A stretch of 64,000 nucleotides of DNA, taken from JAFAHD01 sp963772515 (lineage in GTDB: Bacteria > Vulcanimicrobiota > Vulcanimicrobiia > Eremiobacterales > Eremiobacteraceae). This document shows, piece by piece, positions 52,026-60,272 of this stretch. The DNA is taken from positions 310,001 to 374,000 of the forward strand of contig CAVYXC010000002.1 of the NCBI GenBank assembly GCA_963772515.1, given 5' to 3'. The translations under genes were made by a program, and so were the position numbers. How positions within the stretch are numbered: the first letter of the stretch is position 1; each line of letters begins with the position of its first letter. Under the pieces are notes generated by a model. That model made no database searches and was not told the DNA's origin. It saw only the letters and a list, made by a program, of their open reading frames with translations.

Positions 52026-52035
52026 GGTATCGCTC

Positions 52036-52812
52036 CTATGCCTGCAGCCGGCGCCATTGCAGCGTCGCCAGCGCCCAGCCGCCGACAGCGATCAGCGCGA
52101 GCGCGATGCCGCTCGTGAGCCCCGGAAGCGCGGTCGAGCTCGGACCCGTGATGAGGGAAAAGTCCGATTCGTGGTACTGGACGTAGATCAGCGGATTCAC
52201 GATGTTGAGCGCGACCATGATCGTGTGCCACACGGCGGGCAGCGGAACGGCGTATAGGACCACAAGGACGATGGCGATCAGCCAGATGAGGCCCTGCGCG
52301 CGCGCGCCGCCGCGGGCGCTCGCGCTCAGCGCATTCAAGAGACCGTACCAGGCGAGCGGGAACAGCGCGAAGCGCGCGATGTTGACGAACACCCCGGCGC
52401 TGAACGCCCACGTGATGGGCGCGTGAACGACGCGGAGAATGGCCACAAGCGTGACAAAGCCCAGGAGCACGGAAATGACCAGGCACGCCGCGTCGACGAG
52501 GGTGACCGCGGTGGCGTATTGCGTGCGGGAGAACGGTTTCGTCCACGCGATTTCGAGGTGGCCGTCATTCTCTTTGGCGAGCGGCGCGCCGAGAACAGTC
52601 GCCATGATGCCGCCGACGAGCAGCGCTGCTGTTCCGAACAGTGCTATAAAGCTGGTCGGACCGTCTGAGTGTGGAGTGTCGCCGGCCTGAACGCTCACGT
52701 GACCGTGCGGCGACAGGGCGCTGACGAGGATGACGACGCCAAGAGTTACGGCCAGTGAGATCACGAGCCACATCATGGACCGGCTGACGATCAAGATCTG
52801 TTTGTAGTACAT
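52036..52812 (-). CDS. ABC-2-type transporter permease (first of a paralogous pair)
   Basis: This is a 258-residue membrane protein with about six hydrophobic segments, starting YYKQILIVSRSMMWLVISLA and with a short extracytoplasmic loop after the first span (SPHGHVSVQAGDTPHSDG). The block KENDGHLEIAWTKPFSRTQY is shared with the following paralogue and probably contacts the ATPase. It starts one base after the stop of the ATPase gene and is followed after ten bases by the second permease with a GGAG ribosome-binding site. It would form a heterodimeric pore with its paralogue. Confidence 0.82.
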   Translation of the reverse strand: MYYKQILIVSRSMMWLVISLAVTLGVVILVSALSPHGHVSVQAGDTPHSDGPTSFIALFGTAALLVGGIMATVLGAPLAKENDGHLEIAWTKPFSRTQYATAVTLVDAACLVISVLLGFVTLVAILRVVHAPITWAFSAGVFVNIARFALFPLAWYGLLNALSASARGGARAQGLIWLIAIVLVVLYAVPLPAVWHTIMVALNIVNPLIYVQYHESDFSLITGPSSTALPGLTSGIALALIAVGGWALATLQWRRLQA

Positions 52813-52813
52813 C

Positions 52814-53740
52814 CTAGTTCTCCCGGTTCAGCGTCGACATCGCGGCGCTGGAATCGTCGCCGACCGCCGCGAGGAAGATGTCTTCGAGGTTCTGGTTGAG
52901 CACGCGCAGGCTCACGGGTTTGGCTGCGTCGATCACATTCGCCACTCCGTTACCGCCGTCGCGGATGTAGGCGCGCAAGATGCGGCCCTGGCGCATGACG
53001 CGGCGCACGTGTGGATCGGAGTCAAGCGCGGCGATCGCCGGCGCGTCGCTGTCGAAGGTCGCTTCGACGACTTTCTCGCCGGCTCGAAGCTCCTCGACGT
53101 CACCCGCCAGCACGATCTTGCCCTTATGCATAATCGCGACGTGGTCCGCCGCGCGTTCGACTTGCCCGATCTGATGCGAACTGAACAGAATCGTCGAGCC
53201 GCCGGCCGCCGCGTCGATCATCAGATCGAGCACGTGACGCTGGTGCACGGGATCGAGACCGCTCGATGGCTCGTCGAGCACTAAGATGTCAGGCCGGATG
53301 GAGAAAGCCATGGTCAGCGCGAGTGCGCTCTGCTGGCCCTTGGAGAGCTGCTTTGCCTTCTTCTTCACATCAAAGGCGAACAGGTCCAACAGCATCTGCG
53401 CGCGCGCCGCATCGTAGCGGCGGAAGGACCGCTTGGTCATCTCGAGATGCTCGCGGCCGGTCATCCAGCCGTACAGCGCACTCGTCTCGGGCACGTACGA
53501 CATGCGTTCGAACAGTTCGGGCCGCAGCCGTTCGCCGTCGAAGCGCACCTCGCCGGCGTCGGGAAACGCCAGACCGAGCACGCACTTGAAGGTCGTCGTC
53601 TTACCGGCGCCGTTCGTGCCGAGCAGACCGAAGATGGATCCTCGGTTGATCGAAAACGACACGTCGTCGACGGCGAGCGTCCGGCCATAGCGCTTGCTCA
53701 GCGCGTGGACGGAGATCATCGGGGTGTGTTCGGTTGTCAT
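52814..53740 (-). CDS. ABC transporter ATP-binding protein (exporter type)
   Basis: This is a 308-residue ATPase. Walker A is LLGTNGAGKTTTFKCVLGL near residue 37, the signature region reads LSKGQQSALALTMAF, Walker B ILVLDEPSSGLDP, and the switch histidine is in ILFSSHQIGQVERAADH. The C-terminal 90 residues (after HKGKIVLAGDVEELRAGE) are the accessory region common in ABC-2 exporters such as YtrB, BcrA and YxlF-type ATPases. It overlaps the GntR gene by four bases (ATGA) and is followed by two permeases. Together with the upstream GntR regulator this closely resembles the Bacillus ytr arrangement, which responds to cell-wall-active compounds. That similarity is by layout only. Confidence 0.9.
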   Translation of the reverse strand: MTTEHTPMISVHALSKRYGRTLAVDDVSFSINRGSIFGLLGTNGAGKTTTFKCVLGLAFPDAGEVRFDGERLRPELFERMSYVPETSALYGWMTGREHLEMTKRSFRRYDAARAQMLLDLFAFDVKKKAKQLSKGQQSALALTMAFSIRPDILVLDEPSSGLDPVHQRHVLDLMIDAAAGGSTILFSSHQIGQVERAADHVAIMHKGKIVLAGDVEELRAGEKVVEATFDSDAPAIAALDSDPHVRRVMRQGRILRAYIRDGGNGVANVIDAAKPVSLRVLNQNLEDIFLAAVGDDSSAAMSTLNREN

Positions 53741-54156
53741 GATGCTGCGTTCTCCTCTGACGCATCGGTCGGGTACCAGCGGTCGAGCGCTCGCTCGAAC
53801 AAAACTTTCAGCTCGTCGCGCGACAGGCCCATCGATTTGCCCTCGCGGACGGCTTGCACGATTGCTTGATCGGCGACGTCAGCGACGGCGCGCTTCGCGC
53901 CGGCGACGGTGCCGGTGCCGGCGATGAACGAGCCCCGGCCGGCCATGGTTTCGATAACGCCGTCGCGCTCGAGCTCTCGATAGGCGCGGGCGACGGTGTT
54001 CGGATTGACGATGAGATCAGCGGCGAGCTGCTTGACGGTCGGCAGTTGCTCGTGTGGTGCGAGCACACCGAGTGCAACGGAGCGCTTGACCTGCTCCACG
54101 ATCTGGAGGTAGATCGGCACTCCGCTGCGCGGGTCGACCGTGAAGATTGCTGGCAT
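53737..54156 (-). CDS. GntR-family regulator, YtrA subfamily
   Basis: This is a short 139-residue regulator consisting of a winged helix (about residues 1-75: GVPIYLQIVEQVKRSVALGV, then LPTVKQLAADLIVNPNTVARAYRELERDGVIET and AGRGSFIA) plus a small two-helix dimerisation tail. This size and the lack of a large effector domain are typical of the YtrA subfamily, whose genes usually sit with ABC transporter genes and repress them. ATG 54156 (MPAIFTVDPRSG) is five bases after the stop of the 40-residue peptide gene and has GAGG upstream. A perfect palindrome in the cassette promoter (54313-54328) is a likely operator. The inducing ligand is unknown. Confidence 0.9.
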   Translation of the reverse strand: MPAIFTVDPRSGVPIYLQIVEQVKRSVALGVLAPHEQLPTVKQLAADLIVNPNTVARAYRELERDGVIETMAGRGSFIAGTGTVAGAKRAVADVADQAIVQAVREGKSMGLSRDELKVLFERALDRWYPTDASEENAAS

Positions 54157-54161
54157 CGGAG

Positions 54162-54284
54162 TTAGATCCTCGGCCCCCAACCTGGGAACACGGAGTTGCT
54201 GTTGGCGTTAGGAAGGCGGACGAACGGGTGGCTGACATCGTCGATGGTCTGGACGCCGTTAGCGTTGGTTTGGGTCGACAGCAT
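54162..54284 (-). CDS. 40-residue peptide heading the GntR-ABC cassette
   Basis: The frame begins at ATG 54284 behind AAAGGA and is the first gene after the cassette promoter. It encodes MLSTQTNANGVQTIDDVSHP, then FVRLPNANSNSVFPGWGPRI. It is hydrophilic, asparagine- and serine-rich, without signal peptide or cysteines; the last 16 residues are rich in Asn, Pro and Gly. The size, split between an acidic first half (TIDDV) and an unusual second half, and the linked exporter recall small peptide precursors, but no modification enzyme is adjacent. A leader peptide that tunes expression of the cassette is the main alternative. I recognise no family. Confidence 0.5.
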   Translation of the reverse strand: MLSTQTNANGVQTIDDVSHPFVRLPNANSNSVFPGWGPRI

Positions 54285-54312
54285 GGTGGGTGTCCTTTCT
54301 TATTTACTGTTA

Positions 54313-54328
54313 TACTAGTGAACTAGTA
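54313..54328. promoter_or_regulatory. Palindromic operator in the promoter of the peptide-GntR-ABC cassette
   Basis: TACTAGT (54313-54319) and ACTAGTA (54322-54328) form a perfect 7+2+7 inverted repeat. It touches a minus-strand -10 box TATAAC (54314-54309) and lies in the -35/-10 spacer, where a repressor would block RNA polymerase. This geometry fits autorepression by the YtrA-type GntR protein. The AT-rich palindrome stands out in the otherwise GC-rich surroundings. Confidence 0.65.
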
Positions 54329-54422
54329 CGATATGAGTATAGGTTGCCGAACCACGCTTGTCAATACCATTTTTGTCCCGCGCCTAGGGATTCGAGGCTA
54401 TTTGACCCGAACCGGGCACGGC

Positions 54423-55229
54423 ATGGCGATTGAATATCACTACGGCTCTTTGACGTGGCCCCAAGTCAAGGAAGCGGTCGCGGCCCGCAAAGTCGCGGTC
54501 GTGCCGGTGGCCGTCCTTGAGGACCACGGGCGGCATCTGCCCATCGACACCGATCTGCTGCTGTGCGACGCGGTGTGCGAGCGCGCGGTTGCGGCGTGCT
54601 CGGACCGGGCGGTGCTCGTGCCTGCCATCAATCATGGCTACACGCCGCACCACATGGATTTTCCGGGCCCCATCACGATCGGATGGAAGACCTTCATCGC
54701 GTACGGCGTGGACGTGTGCCGTAGCCTCGCCCATCACGGCTTCACGCGCATCCTCATCGTCAACGGACACGGCAGCAACACGCCGTTCGTCGACATCATC
54801 GCGCGTCTGACGGTCGTCGAGACCGGCGCGCTCGCGGCGGCAGTCAACTATTGGAACGCGCCCGGCGTGCACGAGGTGGCGGAAAGCCTGCGCGAATCGG
54901 ACAAGATCGGCGGAATGAATCACGCGTGCGAATTCGAGACCTCGATCTACCTCGCGCTGCGGCCTGACCTGGTCGACATGTCCAAAGCGGTGCGCGAGCT
55001 CTCGCACCGCCCGACCAAGAATTATTGGACCGACCTGGTGGGCGGCGACGGCCCCCTAGCGATGATGGAGCACTGGAGCGCGCTTTCGGACAGCGGCGTG
55101 ATGGGCGATCCGACCGTGGCCAGCGCGCAAAAAGGCGAGCGTCTCTTGGCAGCCGCCGCGCAGGGCATCGTCGAGCTCGTGGACGAGTTGCGCGCGCGCC
55201 CTGATGCTCAACGGAAGGACCATCATTAA
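54423..55229 (+). CDS. Creatininase-family amidohydrolase
   Basis: This is a 268-residue metal-dependent hydrolase. The metal-binding motif is VAVLEDHGRHLPIDTDLLL (family form E-x-H-G-x-H-L-P-x-x-T/D), with a second histidine/asparagine block in ILIVNGHGSNTPFVD and the conserved glutamate in NHACEFETSIYLALRP. Members include creatininase, FAPy deformylase ArfB and the mycofactocin peptidase MftE, so the reaction is hydrolysis of an amide or cyclic amide but the substrate is open. ATG 54423 is chosen for the family-like start (EYHYGSLTWPQVKEA). It diverges from the peptide-GntR-ABC cassette and overlaps the downstream binding-protein gene, with which it is likely co-expressed. Confidence 0.88.
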   Translation: MAIEYHYGSLTWPQVKEAVAARKVAVVPVAVLEDHGRHLPIDTDLLLCDAVCERAVAACSDRAVLVPAINHGYTPHHMDFPGPITIGWKTFIAYGVDVCRSLAHHGFTRILIVNGHGSNTPFVDIIARLTVVETGALAAAVNYWNAPGVHEVAESLRESDKIGGMNHACEFETSIYLALRPDLVDMSKAVRELSHRPTKNYWTDLVGGDGPLAMMEHWSALSDSGVMGDPTVASAQKGERLLAAAAQGIVELVDELRARPDAQRKDHH

Positions 55230-56874
55230 GAGCGCGGTCGCGCGGTCGTTGATCGTGCTGGTCGCCGTCGCGGCGTTGGCCGGATGCACGAAGATCCAAA
55301 CCGCGGTTGCGCCGCATGCCGGAGCCGGCAATGCGTGGACCATCCCTGGCACGCTGCGCGTCGCGAGCAGGCAGGAACCCGATAATCTCAATCCTATGCT
55401 CGGCACCGAAGTCATCGACAAGGATGTCTCGATGTTCTGGGCCGGCTATCTATTCAATTGGAGCGACCGCAACGAGCTCGTGCCGGAGCTTGCGGCTCAG
55501 GTGCCCTCGCTAGCCAACGGCGGCATCTCAAAGGACGGTTTGACGATCACCTATCACCTGCGGCGCGGCGTGAAGTGGCAGGACGGTGCCCCCTTTGGCG
55601 CCGACGACGTTATCTTCACCTGGCAGCAGCAGCTCAACCCGGCGAATCCGGTCGTCAGCCGTCTTGGCTTTGACGACATCTCGCGAATCGACAAACTCGA
55701 CGACCACACGATCGTCGTACATCTTAAGCGCCGCTTTTCGCCGTTCGTCAACATGTTCTTCACGATGAGCAACAATCCGGTCGCTGTGCTGCCCAAGCAT
55801 CTGCTCGCGCGGTATCCTGACCTTACTCGGGTGGCGTTTAACCGCCAGCCGGTCGGCACGGGACCGTTCAGAGTCGTCGAGTTCGTGCATGGCTCGCACA
55901 TCACGTTCGAAGCCAATCCGCTGTACTGGCGCGGTCCGCCCAAGCTCAAGCGCATCGAATGGCAGATCGTGGGCAACGACAACACGATTCTCACGCTGCT
56001 GGAATCGCATCAGATCGATTTCTACTACCGGGCGACCGAGGGGTTGGCACCGAGCCTGCGCGGAATCGCCGGCACGCGCGTGATCATCTATCCGTTCACC
56101 CAGTTCGCCGACATCGGGATCAACGCGTCACACCCGCCTCTGGACGACGTCCGCGTCCGACAAGCCCTTGCCTACGCGACCGATCGCGCGGAGCTCATCG
56201 CGAAGGTCAGCCACGGAATCAACGCGGTAGGCGACACGGATCAGCCGGATTTCTTCTGGGCCTACGATCCTCGTGCGACCAAGTACCCGTACGACCCCAA
56301 GCGCGCCGCCGCGCTGCTTGATGAAGCCGGCTGGAAATTGGGCGCCGATGGCATGCGCTCCAAGGACGGCAAGCCGCTGCAGCTGCAGATGACAGGTTTC
56401 ACGGGCTCATCGACGGTCAGCGGCGCCCAAGTCGTGATCCAGCAGCAGTGGCGTTCGGTCGGCGTGGACATCCAGATCAAGGACTGGCCTTCCAACCAGC
56501 TTTACGCGACGCTCGCCACCGGCGGTATCGAGCAGAGCGGGAAATTCGACGTCGCCTACGAGGAGTGGGCCAACGGAATCGACCCGGACGAGTCGATCCT
56601 GGTCACCTGCACGATGGCGCCGCCCGCGGGCTGGAACATCTACCATTTCTGCAGTAAGCGGCTTGATGCAGCCGAGACCGATGCGCTCGCCACGTACGAT
56701 CAGGCGCGCCGCAAAGCGGACTACGCGGTCGTGCAGGAAGAGATGACGAGAACCTTGCCTTTCATCATCATCTGGTACGTGCGGCGCATGGACGTTATCA
56801 ACACGGACTTTCAGAACTACAAGCCGGCGCACGCGGTGACGCCGTTCTGGAACACGTGGGAGTGGTCGATCTGA
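55204..56874 (+). CDS. Peptide-type ABC transporter substrate-binding lipoprotein (family 5, DppA/OppA-like)
   Basis: This is a 556-residue extracytoplasmic solute-binding protein. A lipoprotein signal with lipobox LAGC (Cys28 from the ATG) anchors it. The mature part has the family pattern: TLRVASRQEPDNLNPMLGTE, LTITYHLRRGVKWQDGAPFGADDVIFTWQ and PLDDVRVRQALAYATDRAELI. Family members bind oligopeptides, dipeptides, nickel or heme. No matching permease or ATPase genes adjoin, so it must work with a system encoded elsewhere. ATG 55204 lies within the creatininase gene and has no ribosome-binding site, while GGAAGG (55213-55218) lies six bases before an in-frame ATT at 55225. That ATT would give a compact signal peptide (MKSAVARSLIVLVAV) and is a possible real start. 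Confidence 0.88.
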   Translation: MLNGRTIIKSAVARSLIVLVAVAALAGCTKIQTAVAPHAGAGNAWTIPGTLRVASRQEPDNLNPMLGTEVIDKDVSMFWAGYLFNWSDRNELVPELAAQVPSLANGGISKDGLTITYHLRRGVKWQDGAPFGADDVIFTWQQQLNPANPVVSRLGFDDISRIDKLDDHTIVVHLKRRFSPFVNMFFTMSNNPVAVLPKHLLARYPDLTRVAFNRQPVGTGPFRVVEFVHGSHITFEANPLYWRGPPKLKRIEWQIVGNDNTILTLLESHQIDFYYRATEGLAPSLRGIAGTRVIIYPFTQFADIGINASHPPLDDVRVRQALAYATDRAELIAKVSHGINAVGDTDQPDFFWAYDPRATKYPYDPKRAAALLDEAGWKLGADGMRSKDGKPLQLQMTGFTGSSTVSGAQVVIQQQWRSVGVDIQIKDWPSNQLYATLATGGIEQSGKFDVAYEEWANGIDPDESILVTCTMAPPAGWNIYHFCSKRLDAAETDALATYDQARRKADYAVVQEEMTRTLPFIIIWYVRRMDVINTDFQNYKPAHAVTPFWNTWEWSI

Positions 56875-56878
56875 CGCG

Positions 56879-57844
56879 TTAGGGGACGAGGATCACTTTG
56901 CCGGTCGTCTTACGCGCTTCGAGGTCGCGGTGCGCTTGCGCCGCGTCCGCCAGCTTGTAGACGTGGCCGACGCGCACGTGCAGCTCGCCGCGCTCGATCA
57001 TCCCGAACACCTCGTCGGCTCGCGTGCGCAGCTCGTCCGGCGTCGCCACGTAATCGACCAAAGTCGGGCGCGTCAAGAAGAGCGAACCTTTGACCAAACG
57101 CAGCGGCTCGATCGCCGGCGCCTTGCCGCTCGACTGGCCGTAGCTTACCATCATCCCGCGTGGCCGCAGACAGTCCAGCCCCTTCTCAAACGTCGTCTTG
57201 CCGACCGAATCGTAGACGACGTGCACGCCGGTGTTGGCGGTCAGACGTTTGACCTCTGTTTCGAAATCCTGGTGCGTATACAGGATGACCTCGTCGGCGC
57301 CCGCGTCGCGGGCGAGCGCAGCCTTTTCGTCGGTCGAGACCGTGCCGAAGACGCGCGCTCCGATGCGGTGCGCCATCTGCGTGAGCAGCAGCCCGACGCC
57401 ACCGGCGGCCGCGTGGACCAGCGCCGCGTCGTCTTTGTGGAGCGCAAAGGTGGAGCGCGTGAGATAGTGTGCAGTCATGCCTTGCAGCAGCACCGCCGCC
57501 GCGCTCTGATCGTCGATGTCGTTGGGAACTTTGACGAGCTTGTCCACCGACGCTGCGACGTAGCCCGCGTAGCTGCCGCGCACGTTCCAAAATGCCACGC
57601 GATCGCCGACGCTCGCGCCCGCCGCGCCCGATGCGACCGCCTCAACGCGTCCTGCGCCCTCGTTACCTGCGATGAACGGCAACGGGCCGGGATACAAGCC
57701 CATGCGCTGATAGATATCGATGAAATTGACGCCGATCGCGGTGACCCGCACGAGCGCCTCGCCGGGCCCCAGCGTCGGGATCGGCATGTCCTCGTACGTG
57801 AGCGCTTCTGGACCGCCGTGGGCGTTGACGACGATGGCGTTCAT
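56879..57844 (-). CDS. NADPH:quinone oxidoreductase (zinc-free MDR family)
   Basis: This is a 321-residue medium-chain dehydrogenase/reductase. The N-terminal GroES-like domain starts MNAIVVNAHGGPEALTYEDM and contains NFIDIYQRMGLYPGPLPFIAGNEGAG. The cofactor domain has the nucleotide loop AAAGGVGLLLTQMAHRIGAR and the VYDSVGKTTFEKGL stretch. The zinc-ligand cysteines of alcohol dehydrogenases are absent, as in quinone oxidoreductase. It likely reduces quinones or enones using NADPH. It starts in a four-base overlap with the preceding PDZ/GAF gene and converges on the binding-lipoprotein gene with four bases between stops. Confidence 0.93.
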   Translation of the reverse strand: MNAIVVNAHGGPEALTYEDMPIPTLGPGEALVRVTAIGVNFIDIYQRMGLYPGPLPFIAGNEGAGRVEAVASGAAGASVGDRVAFWNVRGSYAGYVAASVDKLVKVPNDIDDQSAAAVLLQGMTAHYLTRSTFALHKDDAALVHAAAGGVGLLLTQMAHRIGARVFGTVSTDEKAALARDAGADEVILYTHQDFETEVKRLTANTGVHVVYDSVGKTTFEKGLDCLRPRGMMVSYGQSSGKAPAIEPLRLVKGSLFLTRPTLVDYVATPDELRTRADEVFGMIERGELHVRVGHVYKLADAAQAHRDLEARKTTGKVILVP

Positions 57845-59643
57845 GCGTTCCTCCCCAGTGCGGCGCGCAGCGCAGCCACCTCGCGCGCCAACGCTTCGTT
57901 CTCCTGCCGCAGCTGCTCGGCGGCCACGTGTTCGTACCCGGTGCGCGCGCCTTCGGCTAGGCCCTCCAGAGAGCGCACCTCGTTGGGATCCAGATCCTCG
58001 CCGCTCACGTGCGCGCCGTAGAGCGCGACCGCGACGAGCGCGTTGTGGATGATCACCGGCACGGCGAGAACCGGAGTCGCGGCATCCGATGGCAGGTCTG
58101 GCCGCTGCCAGTGCAAGTCGAAAGTGCGTACCGGCGCCATCTCCGACGCCAGCACGAGTACGAGACGATCATCGGCGTCGAGCAGCGTGGCGGTGCCAGC
58201 TCCCCAGCCTGTCGCCGACCGGCGGATATACCCGGCCCCCTCATCGCCTTTGCGGAACACCGCGGCCGACGCGAGCGCCAGCGCATCAGCCGGTTCGCTT
58301 TGCAGCAATCCATCGACCGTGTCGATCGAGCTGGCATTCGGCAGTGCGTTGCCGACGCGCCGCAGGCGCAGCTCGGCCTCGTGGCGCTGGCGGAAGAAGA
58401 CGCGTTCGGTGAAGTTCTCGAGGCGCTTGTCGAGCACCGCCAGATAGTAGCTCAGCAGGACCGCGACGACGATCTCGACGGCTGTCGCAAGCCTGCTCGC
58501 GAGCAAGACCTGTCCGATCAGATAGTCGATGACCGAGAAGATCAGCACGATCATCGCCGTGAGGATGCCGTACGTCAACGCGCGATTGATCACGAAACGC
58601 ACGTCGAACATCCGGTGGCGGATGACCGCATACGCGACCGCAAGCGGGAGCGCCACGCTGAGCAACAGCAGCAGCGACTGGCCGACGATCGGCACCTCGA
58701 AGGGTGCGTTGCTGTAGACGAGCACGTCCGCCGTGAAGATGCCGACCACGCCTGCCAACAGGCCGACCACGACCCAGACGATGCGCTGCCGGATCTCGCC
58801 AGGCGACCTCGCATACGTGCCAAGCAGCGCGGCGACCGCCAGCGCGAGGATGGCGCCGCGCAACAGCAGGCTGCACGTCTGGACGGTCTCGGCTTTGAGA
58901 CCGAGCGCGAGGTTCGCATAGTCGGGGTACATCGTGAGGGCCGCGCAGACGACGAAGAGGTAGGGGACCGAACGTTCCGCCCAGCCCCGCCAACCCGAGT
59001 CGTCATCGTTGGCGAAGCGTAAGCCGAACAGCAGCAGACCCACGACTCCGGCGCTGATGAACATGTCATCGAGCACCGTGGTGGCGATGTTCGACGCCGC
59101 CGACGGGTAGCGCGACAGGCTGACGAAAAACGTCTGCGGATTCAGGCCGACGCAGAAAAGATAGAAGCCCCACGTCGCCGGCCCCGGGCGCAGGAGCACC
59201 AGCACCGCGCCGACGATGAGAAAGACCAGCGTCGCCAAGCGCCGCGCGATGATCGCCAGCTGATACGGACGGGGATACTCAAGCGGCGACGACGTCAATG
59301 CGACCGCGGCCGGTCCAGCGCGCCGCATGATCCACAGCGTGATGGTGGTGCCGACCGGGACGTTCGACTTGGCCGGCAACACAAGATTGCGAGCGTCCTT
59401 CGAGGTGAGCTGGAGGTCGATGACATCGCCTTGGAGCAAGCCCGCTCGGGCGGCGGGCAAGCCGGCCGTAACGCCCTTGATACGGCCGTCATAGTCCGCG
59501 CGCATGCCGAACGTCCCGGGCGGTTGCCACAGGAAGATGAGATTCGCCAGCGACATGCCGATAACCCAACTAGCGAGCAGTGCGACCGCGCCGACGCGCG
59601 CGATCGTCCGTGCCGCGGTAGGCTGTTGTGTTGCAGCGTCCAT
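57841..59643 (-). CDS. Membrane sensor-like protein: PDZ-like loop, multiple spans, C-terminal GAF domain
   Basis: This is a 600-residue protein from ATG 59643. A first span (about 15-38) leads to a PDZ-like external domain (about 45-125, DGRIKGVTAGLPAARAGLLQ and GDVIDLQL). Next come about eight membrane segments (about 130-400, for example LATLVFLIVGAVLVLL and MIVLIFSVIDYLIGQVLLA), a short helix (LENFTERVFFRQRHEAELRL) and a GAF-like domain (about 430-570), ending in a coiled coil (QENEALAREVAALRAAL). The layout resembles 7TM/PDZ histidine kinases with the kinase region missing. The linker DKRLENFTERVFFRQRH is typical of such sensors, so it may signal through a separate partner. It is coupled to the quinone oxidoreductase gene. 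Confidence 0.82.
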   Translation of the reverse strand: MDAATQQPTAARTIARVGAVALLASWVIGMSLANLIFLWQPPGTFGMRADYDGRIKGVTAGLPAARAGLLQGDVIDLQLTSKDARNLVLPAKSNVPVGTTITLWIMRRAGPAAVALTSSPLEYPRPYQLAIIARRLATLVFLIVGAVLVLLRPGPATWGFYLFCVGLNPQTFFVSLSRYPSAASNIATTVLDDMFISAGVVGLLLFGLRFANDDDSGWRGWAERSVPYLFVVCAALTMYPDYANLALGLKAETVQTCSLLLRGAILALAVAALLGTYARSPGEIRQRIVWVVVGLLAGVVGIFTADVLVYSNAPFEVPIVGQSLLLLLSVALPLAVAYAVIRHRMFDVRFVINRALTYGILTAMIVLIFSVIDYLIGQVLLASRLATAVEIVVAVLLSYYLAVLDKRLENFTERVFFRQRHEAELRLRRVGNALPNASSIDTVDGLLQSEPADALALASAAVFRKGDEGAGYIRRSATGWGAGTATLLDADDRLVLVLASEMAPVRTFDLHWQRPDLPSDAATPVLAVPVIIHNALVAVALYGAHVSGEDLDPNEVRSLEGLAEGARTGYEHVAAEQLRQENEALAREVAALRAALGRNA

Positions 59644-59754
59644 TGTCGTGGACGCCCGCTTCGCTGGCGAGCGTGGTCGGCACTTCAGACCCTGTAACAA
59701 GCGCACCGACACGATGGTCGTACGGCTAGCACGCAGTAAAGGAGAGGCTGCTCG

Positions 59755-60171
59755 ATGAGGAAACACGCGCTGTACTTCGCGGCCGCGCTGGCGCTGACGG
59801 TGGCGGCAGCGCTGCACCCGGCGCCCGCGCAAGCGAGCTTCAAGGTCTGCAACGAGTATAAGGACCATATCAGCACCGCGGTCGCTTACTACTCGGCGGA
59901 CTACGACTACTTCATATCCGAGGGCTGGTGGTCGCTCGACCCCGGCCAATGCAAGACGGCGATGGCCGGCGATCTCAAGGTAAAGTACGTCTACGTGTAC
60001 GGGATGAACGACAACAATTCGTGGGAGTGGGGCGGCGACTACAAGATGTGCGTCAACCCCGACGACCCGTTCACGCTGTACAACGCGCAGAACAAATGCC
60101 CGTTCGTCTACAAGAGCTTCCGCGAGGTGGACACGGGCGACTACAAATCATTCACCTACACGTTCAAATGA
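59755..60171 (+). CDS. DUF1036-family exported protein
   Basis: This is a 138-residue protein with a signal peptide (MRKHALYFAAALALTVAAAL, cleavage near AQASF). The mature part carries the DUF1036 pattern: FKVCNEYKDHISTAVAYYSA, SEGWWSLDPGQCKTAMAGDL and MCVNPDDPFTLYNAQNKCPF, with four conserved cysteines likely in two disulfides. Members are small extracytoplasmic beta proteins of unknown function. AAAGGAGAGG lies about eight bases before the ATG. It is monocistronic, ending at a strong terminator 48 bases downstream. Confidence 0.88.
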   Translation: MRKHALYFAAALALTVAAALHPAPAQASFKVCNEYKDHISTAVAYYSADYDYFISEGWWSLDPGQCKTAMAGDLKVKYVYVYGMNDNNSWEWGGDYKMCVNPDDPFTLYNAQNKCPFVYKSFREVDTGDYKSFTYTFK

Positions 60172-60218
60172 CGTAGACCCGGTGTGCCGGGCAACCTTAT
60201 CCGCGGCGTAACGCGAAC

Positions 60219-60250
60219 AAACCGGGGTCCTCCGCAGGGACCCCGGTTTT
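60219..60250 (+). terminator. Strong rho-independent terminator after the DUF1036 gene
   Basis: A 12-base perfect stem (60219-60230 with 60238-60249, GC-rich core plus AAA/TTT ends) encloses a seven-base loop and ends in TTTT. It abuts the start of the aldo/keto reductase gene, so that gene needs its own promoter within or just after the hairpin, or depends on read-through. Confidence 0.88.
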
Positions 60251-60272
60251 ATTGCGCAGAACGCGAGCGTCG

